A stretch of DNA of 64,000 nt, from contig JBBIKC010000007.1 in NCBI GenBank assembly GCA_037445635.1, positions 27,634-91,633 on the forward strand, written 5' to 3'. The notes beneath the pieces are model-generated. The model was not told the origin of the DNA. It worked only from the letters and a program-made list of their open reading frames with translations, and made no database searches. Source of the stretch: JBFMCC01 sp037445635. Its GTDB lineage: Bacteria; Chloroflexota; Anaerolineae; Anaerolineales; Villigracilaceae. The first letter of the stretch is position 1; each line of letters opens with the position of its first letter. Of this stretch, positions 18,390 to 27,073 are shown piece after piece. Position numbers and translations under genes: made by a program.

Positions 18390-19111
18390 CCTCGACGAAG
18401 TGGTTCGTTTGCCCGAAGCCAAACCCAGCGGCGGAGTCGCGGCTGTTCATTTTTCCCTACGCGGGAGGAAGTCCCGCCGCGTTCACGAAATGGACAGCGA
18501 ATAACATCGAAACGCACATCGCCCACTACCCGGGACGAGGATCGAGATTCAACGAACCCGCGATAAAAAGGCTGGATGTTCTGGTTGAACATCTCTTGCG
18601 CGAAATCCACCCGTTGCTGGATAAACCGTTCGCGTTCTTCGGTCACAGCATGGGAGGGTTGATCGCCTTCGAACTTGCGCGGTCTTTCCGACGCCTCAAC
18701 CTGCCTCGCCCAACCCGGCTTTTTATCTCCGCCTGCGGCGCGCCGCACATCCCCGGCCCGAATCCGTCGATTCACGCCCTGCCCGACGATGATTTTCTCG
18801 AAGCGTTGAAAAAATTCAACGGCATCCCCTCTGAAATTTTGAATCACCCCGAAGCGTTGAAGATTCTCCTCCCCATCCTCCGCGCGGACTTTGAAGCGGT
18901 CGAAACGTATCGCTGCACGGATGGCGAGCCGTTCGAACTTCCCATCGCCGTCTTTGGCGGACTCGACGATCCCCGCATCAGCCGTGAACAACTTGAAGGC
19001 TGGGCGAAGCAGACTACTTCACGATTTGAATCGCGCTATTTCCCCGGCGGCCATTTTTTCATCAACGAATCTCGAAACGCAATCCTTGAATTCCTTTCGG
19101 CAAAATCATGA
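18386..19111 (+). CDS. Type II thioesterase (external editing thioesterase)
   Basis: A 241-residue alpha/beta hydrolase of the GrsT/TEII family. The nucleophile is Ser88 in GHSMGG, with Asp194 or Asp195 (GGLDDPR) and His223 (GGHFF) completing the triad; the FPYAGG motif near the N-terminus is typical. These enzymes remove wrong or stalled acyl groups from carrier proteins. The GTG at 18386-18388 overlaps the megasynthase stop (GTGA), so translation is coupled; an open frame runs upstream to 18194 only as an overlap. The megasynthase already carries its own release domain, so this enzyme most likely edits and does not release the product. Confidence 0.93.
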   Translation: MTSTKWFVCPKPNPAAESRLFIFPYAGGSPAAFTKWTANNIETHIAHYPGRGSRFNEPAIKRLDVLVEHLLREIHPLLDKPFAFFGHSMGGLIAFELARSFRRLNLPRPTRLFISACGAPHIPGPNPSIHALPDDDFLEALKKFNGIPSEILNHPEALKILLPILRADFEAVETYRCTDGEPFELPIAVFGGLDDPRISREQLEGWAKQTTSRFESRYFPGGHFFINESRNAILEFLSAKS

Positions 19112-19812
19112 CGGAATGGCTCGCCCCTCCAAAAACTTTGACATTATCGCCCAACCGCGTGGACGTGTGGCGCGTGCATGTCGCTTCGACAAATCTCGAC
19201 GAAACCACCCTCTCGCCGGACGAACACCAGCGCGCCGCAAAGTTTCACTTCGAGAAAGATCGTCATCGTTACGTCGTTTCCCATACCTGCCTGCGAGACA
19301 TCCTCGCGCGGTATCTGCAAACCGAACCAGCGAAGTTGAAGTTTTCGGTCAACAAGTACGGCAAGCCGTTTCTCCCCAAAAACGAACTTGAATTCAATCT
19401 CTCGCACTCCGGCGAATACGCTTTAATCGCGGTCACCCGCGGACGAAAGGTTGGCGTGGACGTGGAGCAAATCCGCGCGGACGTTGAAATCGAAAACCTC
19501 GCACAGCGCAATTTTTCGCCGCGGGAAATTTCCGAACTCATGGCATTGCCTGTGGAACAGCGAGCGGTTGGTTTTTTCAACTGCTGGACGCGCAAAGAGG
19601 CATACATCAAAGCGCAGGGGCTGGGCCTGTCGCTTCCGCTCGATAGTTTCGATGTGTCGCTCGGTGAGCCCGCCCGGCTATGCGCCACGCGTCCCGACGC
19701 GGACGAATCCGCGCGGTGGACGGTGCTCTCGCTCGACGTGGATTCGAATTATGCAGGCGCGGTTGCCGTTCGGGGGAACAATTTAGATTTCAAGTTTTGG
19801 GATTTGAATTGA
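19108..19812 (+). CDS. 4'-phosphopantetheinyl transferase (Sfp type)
   Basis: A 234-residue enzyme that transfers phosphopantetheine from CoA to a carrier-protein Ser. The two family signatures are clear: GVDVEQI (Asp118, Glu120; Mg binding) and CWTRKEAYIKAQG (Trp160, Lys163, Glu164, Lys168). The length matches Sfp (about 224). The ATG overlaps the thioesterase stop as ATGA, so all three genes form one translationally coupled operon. It most likely activates the two ACPs and one PCP of the megasynthase, making the locus self-sufficient. Confidence 0.95.
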   Translation: MTEWLAPPKTLTLSPNRVDVWRVHVASTNLDETTLSPDEHQRAAKFHFEKDRHRYVVSHTCLRDILARYLQTEPAKLKFSVNKYGKPFLPKNELEFNLSHSGEYALIAVTRGRKVGVDVEQIRADVEIENLAQRNFSPREISELMALPVEQRAVGFFNCWTRKEAYIKAQGLGLSLPLDSFDVSLGEPARLCATRPDADESARWTVLSLDVDSNYAGAVAVRGNNLDFKFWDLN

Positions 19813-19817
19813 AATGT

Positions 19818-19840
19818 AGGGCAAGATGACATCTTGCCCT
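19818..19840. repeat. Perfect palindrome between convergent genes (possible terminator)
   Basis: An 11-bp inverted repeat AGGGCAAGATG/CATCTTGCCCT around a single base, lying between the convergent PPTase and DUF2723 genes and overlapping the stop codon of the latter. It lacks a T-run, so termination is possible but not certain. Its right arm contains the 12-mer also seen at 8364-8375. Confidence 0.6.
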
Positions 19841-21473
19841 ATGGTGTTACTGAATCGATCCCCAGGCATTGAGAATCGCCGCTTCTTATTTCATACAAGC
19901 GATACAAATTATTTTCAGTGACGATGCAATACCTCGAGATCAACGTTGATGCGGCGTAGTATCGTTCGCTGAGCGACGCAAGGTAGACGGGGCGTTCGGG
20001 GAGCGAATCTTCGACCGCGCTCACCGCCAGTTGGGAATCGAACATAAACGGGTCTTCGGTGGGCCAGCCGAAGATAGTCACGTCGGGGCGCAACTTCTCC
20101 ACCTTTTGGAAATAGCGCAAGATGAAGTATTCGTCCGTGTCTGTGTACCACTCGGCAATTACCACTGCGTCCGGCGAGAGGTTGGTCATGGTCTCGCGCC
20201 CGAAGTTGTAGGCGTTGTAATCTCCACGCTTGTTCGGGTCAATGTAATAGGCGAACCCGTCCCGCACGCCGGTTCCGATCTGCGGGATGCCGAGGAACGA
20301 GTCGTCCACGCCGTTTTGTTCGGCAACGCGCGGCAGGGAGTGATAGAAGGGCGGGGTCAGCAGAAGGAAGAGAATCAGGATGAAGGTCAGCGCGAAGCGG
20401 GGCTTGTCCCGAAGTGTCGTCAGGAGACGAGATAACCCGACTGCCATCAGGATCGCGAAGAAAACGTACGATGTCAGAAAAAATGCGAATTGGTCGGTGA
20501 CTCGATAGACGATTCCAAAGAGAGCGAATACGGTGAAGAATGAAATGACTTTTCGTTGGCGTAAATCCGAATCGGTCAGCGTCTTGTGAATGCCGAGCGC
20601 GCCGAGAATGATCCCGAAAGGACCGAATTGCGCTGCGAGAAACGCGAGGTAGGTGAGCGCGCTGATTGCCAGGACGACCGGCGATAGCGTTTCGAGGCGC
20701 GTGAGAAATGTGGAACCGAGGGCGGGTCCGACCGTCTCGTTGATGGGAAAATTTTTAGAGACGCGTATGAACTGAACAATGTACAGCGAAGAGCCAGCTA
20801 GAAAGCCCGTTGCGGTGAAAAGCAATTTCTTCCAACACATCGGATCAAAGCGCGGTATTTTTTTTGCGATGAAAACATAAACAACGAATGCCGGCAATGC
20901 CAGAAACGCGAGAATGTGATTGGACGCCGCCAGCCCGAGAAAGAATGCGCCGCCGATCAGGAATTTTTTTTGTTGTATCTTTTCATATTCATCGAACAGC
21001 ATATAACTGACGAGGAGCAGGAAGAGGAACAACGTATACACTTCGGCGGTGGAGGAGTGCCACCAAAACGTATGCGAGACGGCGAGGGCGAACGCGGCAA
21101 AACAGGAAGCAACGACGGACGCGGTCAGCCGATGTGCGATGAGAAACACGACAGTTACGCTCGCGGCTCCAAAGATTGCCGAGATCAGGTTGACCAGCCA
21201 CAACGAATCGACAGATGAGAATGACTCGACTAGCCCGTACCCAAGCATGATGTAGAGCGGATGGTCCCACGCCGCTACTCCCACGCGCGAAAAAATAAAA
21301 GGGTCCGGTGAAAATTCCTCCGCCGGCATCTCTGCCAGTATGAACGATTCGCCGGTGATGGCTTCGGTTTGCAGTTTCACCCCGTCGCCCCATGCCAGTG
21401 AAGGCGAAAGGGTAAAAATATAGAAACTGGTCGTCAGCAGAAAGACCAGCGCGGTTGTTATTCTGTTTTGCAT
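19839..21473 (-). CDS. DUF2723-type polytopic glycosyltransferase (GT-C fold, protein O-mannosyltransferase-like)
   Basis: A 544-residue membrane protein with roughly ten hydrophobic segments in the first 370 residues and a soluble C-terminal domain. The early GDGVKLQTEA acidic loop, the WDHPLYIMLGY segment and SHTFWWHSSTAEVYTL match the DUF2723 pattern of lipid-phosphate-sugar dependent transferases. These proteins attach sugars to secreted proteins or glycans at the outer membrane face. The gene starts 13 bp after fabF ends, so the two are probably co-transcribed. No close ribosome-binding site is visible. The acceptor is unknown. Confidence 0.8.
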   Translation of the reverse strand: MQNRITTALVFLLTTSFYIFTLSPSLAWGDGVKLQTEAITGESFILAEMPAEEFSPDPFIFSRVGVAAWDHPLYIMLGYGLVESFSSVDSLWLVNLISAIFGAASVTVVFLIAHRLTASVVASCFAAFALAVSHTFWWHSSTAEVYTLFLFLLLVSYMLFDEYEKIQQKKFLIGGAFFLGLAASNHILAFLALPAFVVYVFIAKKIPRFDPMCWKKLLFTATGFLAGSSLYIVQFIRVSKNFPINETVGPALGSTFLTRLETLSPVVLAISALTYLAFLAAQFGPFGIILGALGIHKTLTDSDLRQRKVISFFTVFALFGIVYRVTDQFAFFLTSYVFFAILMAVGLSRLLTTLRDKPRFALTFILILFLLLTPPFYHSLPRVAEQNGVDDSFLGIPQIGTGVRDGFAYYIDPNKRGDYNAYNFGRETMTNLSPDAVVIAEWYTDTDEYFILRYFQKVEKLRPDVTIFGWPTEDPFMFDSQLAVSAVEDSLPERPVYLASLSERYYAASTLISRYCIVTENNLYRLYEIRSGDSQCLGIDSVTP

Positions 21474-21486
21474 GGATGAATTCGAT

Positions 21487-22719
21487 TCAATCGGCGGCTT
21501 CGTATGTCCCCACGATCAACACGGCGTTGCTTCCGCCAAAGGCAAACGAATTGCTCATGATGTTTTTCAAGGGCAGGCTGCGCTTGCCCTCGGTGACGTA
21601 ATCGAGGTCGCATTCGGGGTCGGGGACTTTGTAATTGATAGTCGGCGGCACGACCTGATCGCGCAGGGATAGAATGCAACCGATGAGTTCCAGCGCGCCG
21701 CTCCCCGCGATGGAATGACCGAACGCGGCTTTGTTCCCCACCACCGGTATTTTATAGGCGCGCTCGCCGAACACTTCCTTGATGGCGTTCGTTTCGTTCT
21801 TGTCGTTCCATTCCGTCCCTGTGGCGTGTGCGTTGATGTAATCAATGTCTTCGATGGTCATGCCGGCGTCGTCCAAGGCGCGGCGCATGGCGAGGGCGGG
21901 TCCCTTTTGCGAGGGCTGGGTGAGGTGATGACTGTCCGCGGACGCGCCGTAGCCCTTGAGTTCCGCGAGAATCGGCGCGCCCCGGCTCAGCGCGTGACTT
22001 TCCGATTCGAGGATCAAAATCCCCGCGCCCTCGCCCAATACCATACCGTCCCGGTCGGCGCTGAACGGGCGGCACGCTTCTGCCGGGTTATCGTCGCGAG
22101 TGGATACCGCGCGCAGGGCCACCCATGCCGCCACCACGCCCGGCGAGAACGGGCAATCCGCCGCGCCGGTGACAGCGACGTGAAGGCTTCCGTTGCGAAT
22201 CATGTTAAAGGCATGACCGATGGAATGCGCCGCCGTGGAACACGCCGCATCCACGTTCACCAGCGGCCCCTGGAATCCATACTTAATGGAAATATTGGAG
22301 CCGGGGCCGATGTTCATGGAAATCGGGATGGTGAACGGGCTGACGCGATCGTTCAGGTAATGGCTCTTGAAGAACGGGTCCGAGGCGCTATAACCGCCGA
22401 TCGAACTGCCGACGATCACACCCACCTCTTCGCGGTCGAAACCCTTACCGGTCAATTCCGCCTGTGCGACTGCCTGCTCCGCCGCGACCAGTCCCAACTG
22501 CGAGGAGCGGCTCATACGCCGCGCTTCCTTGACGTCGAAATATTTGCCTTCGTCATACCCCTGGACCACCGCCCCGATCTTTGTGTGCATCCCCGTAAAG
22601 ATGCCGCCATCCAAAAGACCCACCCCGGCTTTGCCGGTCAACAAACCATCCCAAAACTCCGCTGTATTACAACCCAGCGGACTGGCGACGCCCATCCCGG
22701 TTACCACTACACGTTCCAT
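21487..22719 (-). CDS. fabF: 3-oxoacyl-ACP synthase II (FabF)
   Basis: A 410-residue condensing enzyme that elongates acyl-ACP with malonyl-ACP in fatty acid synthesis. The catalytic Cys160 (VDAACSTA), His298 (INAHATGT) and His335 (AFGHSIAG) are all present. I start it at the ATG 22717-22719, preceded by GGAGG at 8-nt spacing, not at the TTG five codons earlier, which overlaps that ribosome-binding site. No fab partners (fabD, fabG, acpP) are adjacent. Its position beside the lipopeptide locus may be chance, but it could supply acyl chains. Confidence 0.93.
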   Translation of the reverse strand: MERVVVTGMGVASPLGCNTAEFWDGLLTGKAGVGLLDGGIFTGMHTKIGAVVQGYDEGKYFDVKEARRMSRSSQLGLVAAEQAVAQAELTGKGFDREEVGVIVGSSIGGYSASDPFFKSHYLNDRVSPFTIPISMNIGPGSNISIKYGFQGPLVNVDAACSTAAHSIGHAFNMIRNGSLHVAVTGAADCPFSPGVVAAWVALRAVSTRDDNPAEACRPFSADRDGMVLGEGAGILILESESHALSRGAPILAELKGYGASADSHHLTQPSQKGPALAMRRALDDAGMTIEDIDYINAHATGTEWNDKNETNAIKEVFGERAYKIPVVGNKAAFGHSIAGSGALELIGCILSLRDQVVPPTINYKVPDPECDLDYVTEGKRSLPLKNIMSNSFAFGGSNAVLIVGTYEAAD

Positions 22720-22890
22720 CCGCGTATCCTCCAATAGATCGAGAGTCGACCGATAGAATCCAAATCAGACATAGCCCGGCACCCGATTCTGAAACCGCGC
22801 TGGAGGCATTCTAACATACTTCGCTGGAACGGCTCCCTGCACCGCCGTGCCGGCATGTCCGCGCCCGGAGAACGGCAGAGAACCGCATCC

Positions 22891-23583
22891 CTATTTCTCC
22901 CCCCAGTGGATGGCTACCGTCCCGAACATAAACCGGCGGAAACCGATATTCTCGAATCCGACTGAAGCCATGCGCGCGGCCATCTCTTCAGCGGTGACAA
23001 ATCCCTCGGTGGTTTCGGGCAGATAACGATATGCCTCGCCGGCCCCCGTGACCAGTTTGCCGAGCGCGGGAATGACGACATGCAAGTGGACCCAAATAAA
23101 AGGGGAGAGGACATTTCTCTTCGGACGCGTGGTATCGAGAACGACGATGCGCCCGCCGTTTTTGAGGACGCGATATTGTTCTTCCAGGGCTCTGTTCAGG
23201 TCAATGACGTTGCGCATGAGAAAACCGGAAACGACCGCGTCGAACGTGGAATCGCCAAAGGGCAGACGAAGCGCGTCCGCGGCGGAGAAATCGAGCGGAC
23301 CGTTCTTTCGCCCCACCCGCATCATTTCCAAAGTGAAATCTGCTCCCACGACCCGGGCTTTGGGAAACGCCGACAGCGCCTCCCGCGCCAGGTCGCCGGT
23401 GCCGGTCCCGAGGTCCAGCAGAGACGCGTTGTCATTCAGCCGCGCCAGTTCGATGACACGTTTCCTCCAGCGGATGTCCTGTCCGCCGGTCATGAGGCGG
23501 TTCATCAAATCGTAACGTCTGGCGATGCGCGTGAACATGTCCCGCACGTAAGCCGCGCGTTCGTCGCCTGTCAATCGAGTCAT
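22891..23583 (-). CDS. menG: Demethylmenaquinone methyltransferase (MenG/UbiE)
   Basis: A 230-residue class I SAM-dependent methyltransferase performing the last step of menaquinone synthesis. The N-terminal FTRIARRYDLMNRLMTGG, the SAM loop LLDLGTGTGDLA and the SGFLMRNVIDL segment are family hallmarks. An AGGAGA ribosome-binding site precedes the ATG. It is divergent from menA, with 48 bp between the two starts, so the pair shares a compact promoter region. This is consistent with menaquinone-based respiration. Confidence 0.95.
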   Translation of the reverse strand: MTRLTGDERAAYVRDMFTRIARRYDLMNRLMTGGQDIRWRKRVIELARLNDNASLLDLGTGTGDLAREALSAFPKARVVGADFTLEMMRVGRKNGPLDFSAADALRLPFGDSTFDAVVSGFLMRNVIDLNRALEEQYRVLKNGGRIVVLDTTRPKRNVLSPFIWVHLHVVIPALGKLVTGAGEAYRYLPETTEGFVTAEEMAARMASVGFENIGFRRFMFGTVAIHWGEK

Positions 23584-23609
23584 GGAATCTCCTGCGTCGA
23601 ATTTGCGCC

Positions 23610-23624
23610 ATTATACGTTATACT
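23610..23624. promoter_or_regulatory. Overlapping divergent -10 elements for menG and menA
   Basis: On the minus strand TATAAT (23610-23615) fits a -10 box about 27 bp before the menG ATG. On the plus strand TATACT (23619-23624) ends 7 nt before the menA ATG, which would make menA mRNA leaderless. The -35 elements are weak by eye. Confidence 0.5.
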
Positions 23625-23631
23625 GCGCCGC

Positions 23632-24537
23632 ATGAATGCTGGAGACAAGTTGAGCGGGCGAATCAACTGGAATGCATGGCTGCTGGCCGTCCGCCCGCGG
23701 ACCCTGCCCGCCGCGGCGGCCGGCGTGGTGATGGGCGGCGCGCTCGCCTGGCGCGACGGATTCCTGCGGATCGATGCACTGCTGGCGTGTCTGTTCGCCG
23801 CGCTGTTGCTGCAAATCGGGAGCAACCTTGCCAACGACGTGTTCGATTTCGAGCGCGGCACGGATACGCCCGAACGGCTGGGACCGACGCGCGTCACACA
23901 GGCGGGTTTGCTCACCCCCGCGCAGGTGAAGTTCGGCATGGCGGCCGTGTTCGGTATGGCGGCCTTGCTCGGTTTGTACCTGGCATGGCTGGGCGGATTG
24001 CCCATTATCGTAGTTGGCACCGCCGCCATCCTCTCTGCCATTGCCTACACGGGCGGGCCGTTCCCGCTTGGTTACCACGGGCTTGGCGATGTTTTTGTAT
24101 TCATCTTTTTCGGGCTTGCTTCGGTGGCAGGGACATATTACACGCAGGCGGGTTTCGTCTCCCCTGTCGCGTGGTGGATGGCGATCCCGCCGGGGCTGAT
24201 CGTCACCGCGATTTTGGTGGTGAATAATCTGCGCGACCTGGAGAACGACCGCAAGGCAGGCAAGCAAACGCTGGCTGTCCTATTGGGCGAACGCGGGACC
24301 AAAATTCAATACGTGCTATGCCTGACGATTGCCTATCTCATTCTCCCACTCGCGGCATGGATGGAAATCGTGCCGTGGACGACACTGCTGGCATGGCTAT
24401 CGTTGCCGATCGCGTATCGAGCCGCGCGCGTGACGTTGACGCAAAAAGGACGTCCGTTGAACGTTGCGCTGGCAGGCACGGGTCAAACCGCGCTGGCGTT
24501 CAGTCTGCTGTTTTGGGCGGGGTTGTTTTTCAGTTAA
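23632..24537 (+). CDS. menA: 1,4-dihydroxy-2-naphthoate polyprenyltransferase (MenA)
   Basis: A 301-residue UbiA-family membrane prenyltransferase that joins a polyprenyl chain to dihydroxynaphthoate. The first Asp-rich motif reads NLANDVFDFERGTD and the second NNLRDLENDRKAGK; about eight or nine hydrophobic helices are evident. The start is the ATG at 23632; the frame is open upstream only through the antisense of menG. There is no Shine-Dalgarno sequence, in keeping with a leaderless message. Its stop overlaps the convergent permease gene by 8 bp. Confidence 0.95.
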   Translation: MNAGDKLSGRINWNAWLLAVRPRTLPAAAAGVVMGGALAWRDGFLRIDALLACLFAALLLQIGSNLANDVFDFERGTDTPERLGPTRVTQAGLLTPAQVKFGMAAVFGMAALLGLYLAWLGGLPIIVVGTAAILSAIAYTGGPFPLGYHGLGDVFVFIFFGLASVAGTYYTQAGFVSPVAWWMAIPPGLIVTAILVVNNLRDLENDRKAGKQTLAVLLGERGTKIQYVLCLTIAYLILPLAAWMEIVPWTTLLAWLSLPIAYRAARVTLTQKGRPLNVALAGTGQTALAFSLLFWAGLFFS

Positions 24538-25270
24538 CGAATTTCCACGGGCATAAGATTCGCTCCAGCCAATCCACAGTGAAATACAGCCCCAGCCCCA
24601 GCAGGGACATGGCGATCACGCCCGCGTACATGGCGGGATAATTCAAGAGCGTGCTTCCGTTGTAGTAAATGTAATAACCCAGTCCGCGCTGGGTGGCGAA
24701 CAGTTCGGCGATGTACAACACGGCGACCGCCGTCCCCACCGACTGTCGGAGCGCCGTCAAAATGGCGGGCAGACTCGCGGGGAGATACACAAATCGGAAC
24801 AGGGCGCGCCTGCCCGCTCCCAGACTGCGCAGGCTCTGGAACAATTGCGGCGGCAATGCGGCGGCTTGATCCCTGACCAGCACAACGATTTGGAAGAACA
24901 GGATCAAAAAGATGATCGCGATCTTCGCCGCGTCGCCGATCCCTAGAAACAACAGGATGACCGGCACGAAGACGACTTTGGGGATTGGATACAGCAGATA
25001 GATGATCGGAGAGACAAAACGGTTCAGCCGCGCGGACCCGCCGACTGCCAGCCCTGCCGGGACCGCCGTCAACACCGAGAGCAGGGTCCCCGCCACCACG
25101 CGCCACAGACTGGCGAGCGCGTGATCGGAGAGTCCCCGGGCCAACTCGCTGAAGAAGACGCGGGTCACGACGATGGGCGTCGGCAAAATGGGACGGTTCA
25201 CCAGCATGGCAGCAGCCTGCCATAGAATGAGCAGCCCCAGCGCGGCGAGCAGGACATCACGGCGTTTCAT
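24530..25270 (-). CDS. ABC transporter permease (SsuC/TauC/ThiX-like)
   Basis: A 246-residue permease with about six transmembrane helices and the inner-membrane EAA-type loop (SLRSLGAGRRALFRFVYLP). It belongs to the family importing nitrate, sulfonates, taurine or thiamine precursors. It is the last gene of the binding protein-ATPase-permease unit and overlaps the ATPase gene by 14 bp. The substrate cannot be told from the permease. Confidence 0.9.
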   Translation of the reverse strand: MKRRDVLLAALGLLILWQAAAMLVNRPILPTPIVVTRVFFSELARGLSDHALASLWRVVAGTLLSVLTAVPAGLAVGGSARLNRFVSPIIYLLYPIPKVVFVPVILLFLGIGDAAKIAIIFLILFFQIVVLVRDQAAALPPQLFQSLRSLGAGRRALFRFVYLPASLPAILTALRQSVGTAVAVLYIAELFATQRGLGYYIYYNGSTLLNYPAMYAGVIAMSLLGLGLYFTVDWLERILCPWKFVN

Positions 25271-26024
25271 CGTTCAATTCCCTCCGCAATGTTTTGCATA
25301 TTTCGAGATATTCGTTGGTTTGACGATATTCGGCGTTCCCCGCGTTTTGATTCGCAAAGATTCCCGGCTTCGTGTTCGGCGGTTGACTCAACAAAAGGAT
25401 CTTCCTGCCCATGACCGCCGCCTCTTCGATGGCGTGCGTGACCATAATCAGGGTAATGCCCTGTTCTTCACACAGTTCCAGCGTCAGCGATTGCAGGTCT
25501 TCGCGGATGACCGCATCGAGCGAGGAAAAGGGCTCGTCCATGAGCAGGATGTCGGGGCGCAGGGCGAGGGTGCGCGCAATGGCGGTGCGTTGACGTTCTC
25601 CGCCTGAGATTTGAGACGGATACTTGTCCGCGAGATGAGCGATGCCGAGTCTCTCCAGCCACGGCATGATATTTTGTGTCCTTTGATGACTCTGCGGCGC
25701 GTGCCTGCCGTCGGGTCCGTAAAAGTTGCGGACGCGCAGGCCCAGTTCCGCGTTTTGTCTGACGGTTGACCACGGAAGCAGGCCGTAATCCTGCAGGATC
25801 AGTCCCGTGCCGGGGCGCGGACGTGCGATGACTTCGCCTTCGATCGAAATCACCCCGCTGGTTGGTTTCAGCAAGCCTGCCAGCAGGTAGAGCAGGCTGG
25901 TCTTCCCGCAGCCCGACGGCCCGATGACCGCCCACGTCTCGCCGCGCCCGACGGTCCAATCGAAGGATCGGAAGATGGGTGGATGGTGAGGGTAGCCAAA
26001 CGTGAGGGAATGGGCGCGGATCAT
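25257..26024 (-). CDS. ABC transporter ATP-binding protein (SsuB/TauB-like)
   Basis: A 255-residue ATPase with Walker A GPSGCGKTS, Q-loop LQDYGLLPW, signature ISGGERQRTAIAR, Walker B ILLMDEPFSSLD and the switch His in MVTHAIEEA. It energises import through the adjacent permease. The ATG (26022-26024) has no clear ribosome-binding site and lies directly after a stable hairpin, so expression is probably lower than that of the binding protein. Confidence 0.93.
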   Translation of the reverse strand: MIRAHSLTFGYPHHPPIFRSFDWTVGRGETWAVIGPSGCGKTSLLYLLAGLLKPTSGVISIEGEVIARPRPGTGLILQDYGLLPWSTVRQNAELGLRVRNFYGPDGRHAPQSHQRTQNIMPWLERLGIAHLADKYPSQISGGERQRTAIARTLALRPDILLMDEPFSSLDAVIREDLQSLTLELCEEQGITLIMVTHAIEEAAVMGRKILLLSQPPNTKPGIFANQNAGNAEYRQTNEYLEICKTLRRELNDETP

Positions 26025-26035
26025 TGCGGGACGAA

Positions 26036-26063
26036 AAGTGACAGCCCGGGTCGGCTGTCACTT
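26036..26063 (-). terminator. Intercistronic hairpin between binding protein and ATPase genes
   Basis: An 11-bp perfect stem (AAGTGACAGCC) with a 6-nt loop, followed on the minus strand by TTCG. It sits 12 bp before the ATPase start codon. It could be a partial terminator or an mRNA-stabilising end for the upstream message. Confidence 0.65.
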
Positions 26064-26087
26064 GATTATAACGGGATCAACTTCCGG

Positions 26088-27035
26088 TCAGGGGAGAAGC
26101 GAGGCGTTGACCGAGTCCGCGTAGGCGACGTCAACGTCCAATATCCCTTTTTCCTTCAGCCAGGCAAGCGCGTCGTTCCACTCCGTCTCGGTTGGCACGC
26201 CTGCGGCGGGGAAGGGCGGCGTCCGATAGGTTTCCAGCAGAGGCGGCGGTACCAGTTGCTGTTCGCTCAGCACGTTCTGGTATTTGGCAGGATCGGCGTT
26301 GAGCATGGCCGCGGCTTCCTCGACGGCGGCGAGAAAACCCCTGATTGCTTCGGGATTTGCATCAATCACAGCCTTGCGGAAGGAGATGACGCTGAAGCCG
26401 TATTCGGGATGATTCGAATCGTCCGCCACGATCACGCCGCCCTGCGCCACGACCAGCGACGCGAGCGGGTCGGGCATGACGCCTGCCTGCAATTCGCCGG
26501 AAGCCAGCAGCGCCATGCGGTCGGGGATCTTTGGCACGGCGATGGTTTTGATCTCGTCGGCGGTGAAGCCCTCGGCTTGCAGGAGGCGCTCGGTGACGTA
26601 TTCGATGACCGTTCCCTGCGAGACGCCGATCTCGACGCCTTTCAACTCGTCAACGGCGGTGATGCCGCTTTGCCCTGAAGCGAGGATGAAGAAATGCCCG
26701 TAGCCGGGAGAGGGCCGCAGCGCATAGCGGACCGCCTGCATTTGGATCGTCTCTTTGTTGAAGAGCATTACCGCGAGCGTCTCATTGACCGTGCCGTCCG
26801 CCTGACCAGCGGCGAGTAACTGGTCGCGTTCGGGCGCGGAGGCGACCGGCACGAACTCCACGGCGACGCCGTATTTTGCAAACAGCCCCTCCTGTTGCGC
26901 GACATACATCGGGAGTGTGTCAATGATCGGCAGGACGGCGATCTTCAAGGCGACCGCTTCCCGCGGCGCGGCGGGCGCACACGCCGATACAAGAAGGGCG
27001 AGACCAAGCAACACAAATGCAATGTTATGTTTCAT
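26088..27035 (-). CDS. ABC transporter substrate-binding lipoprotein (NMT1/SsuA-like)
   Basis: A 315-residue lipoprotein with lipobox VSAC (Cys19). The mature protein has the two-lobed binding fold of the NMT1/THI5/SsuA family (LPMYVAQQEGLFAKYG; GVEIGVSQGTVIEY). It captures the ligand outside the cell and hands it to the permease. Candidates are sulfonates, nitrate-like anions or pyrimidine thiamine precursors; no neighbouring metabolic gene decides among them. An AAAGGAT ribosome-binding site precedes the ATG. It is the first gene of the three-gene operon. Confidence 0.9.
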   Translation of the reverse strand: MKHNIAFVLLGLALLVSACAPAAPREAVALKIAVLPIIDTLPMYVAQQEGLFAKYGVAVEFVPVASAPERDQLLAAGQADGTVNETLAVMLFNKETIQMQAVRYALRPSPGYGHFFILASGQSGITAVDELKGVEIGVSQGTVIEYVTERLLQAEGFTADEIKTIAVPKIPDRMALLASGELQAGVMPDPLASLVVAQGGVIVADDSNHPEYGFSVISFRKAVIDANPEAIRGFLAAVEEAAAMLNADPAKYQNVLSEQQLVPPPLLETYRTPPFPAAGVPTETEWNDALAWLKEKGILDVDVAYADSVNASLLP

Positions 27036-27067
27036 CGAAGATGATCCTTTGCCTTGAATTTGAGGCG

Positions 27068-27073
27068 ATTATA
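27068..27073 (-). promoter_or_regulatory. Probable -10 element of the ABC importer operon
   Basis: A consensus TATAAT on the minus strand 33 bp before the binding-protein ATG. The -35 region is poor by eye. Confidence 0.45.

Noticed and set aside
21715..22737. 340-codon plus-strand open frame
   Set aside because: Antisense to fabF, which has all catalytic residues.
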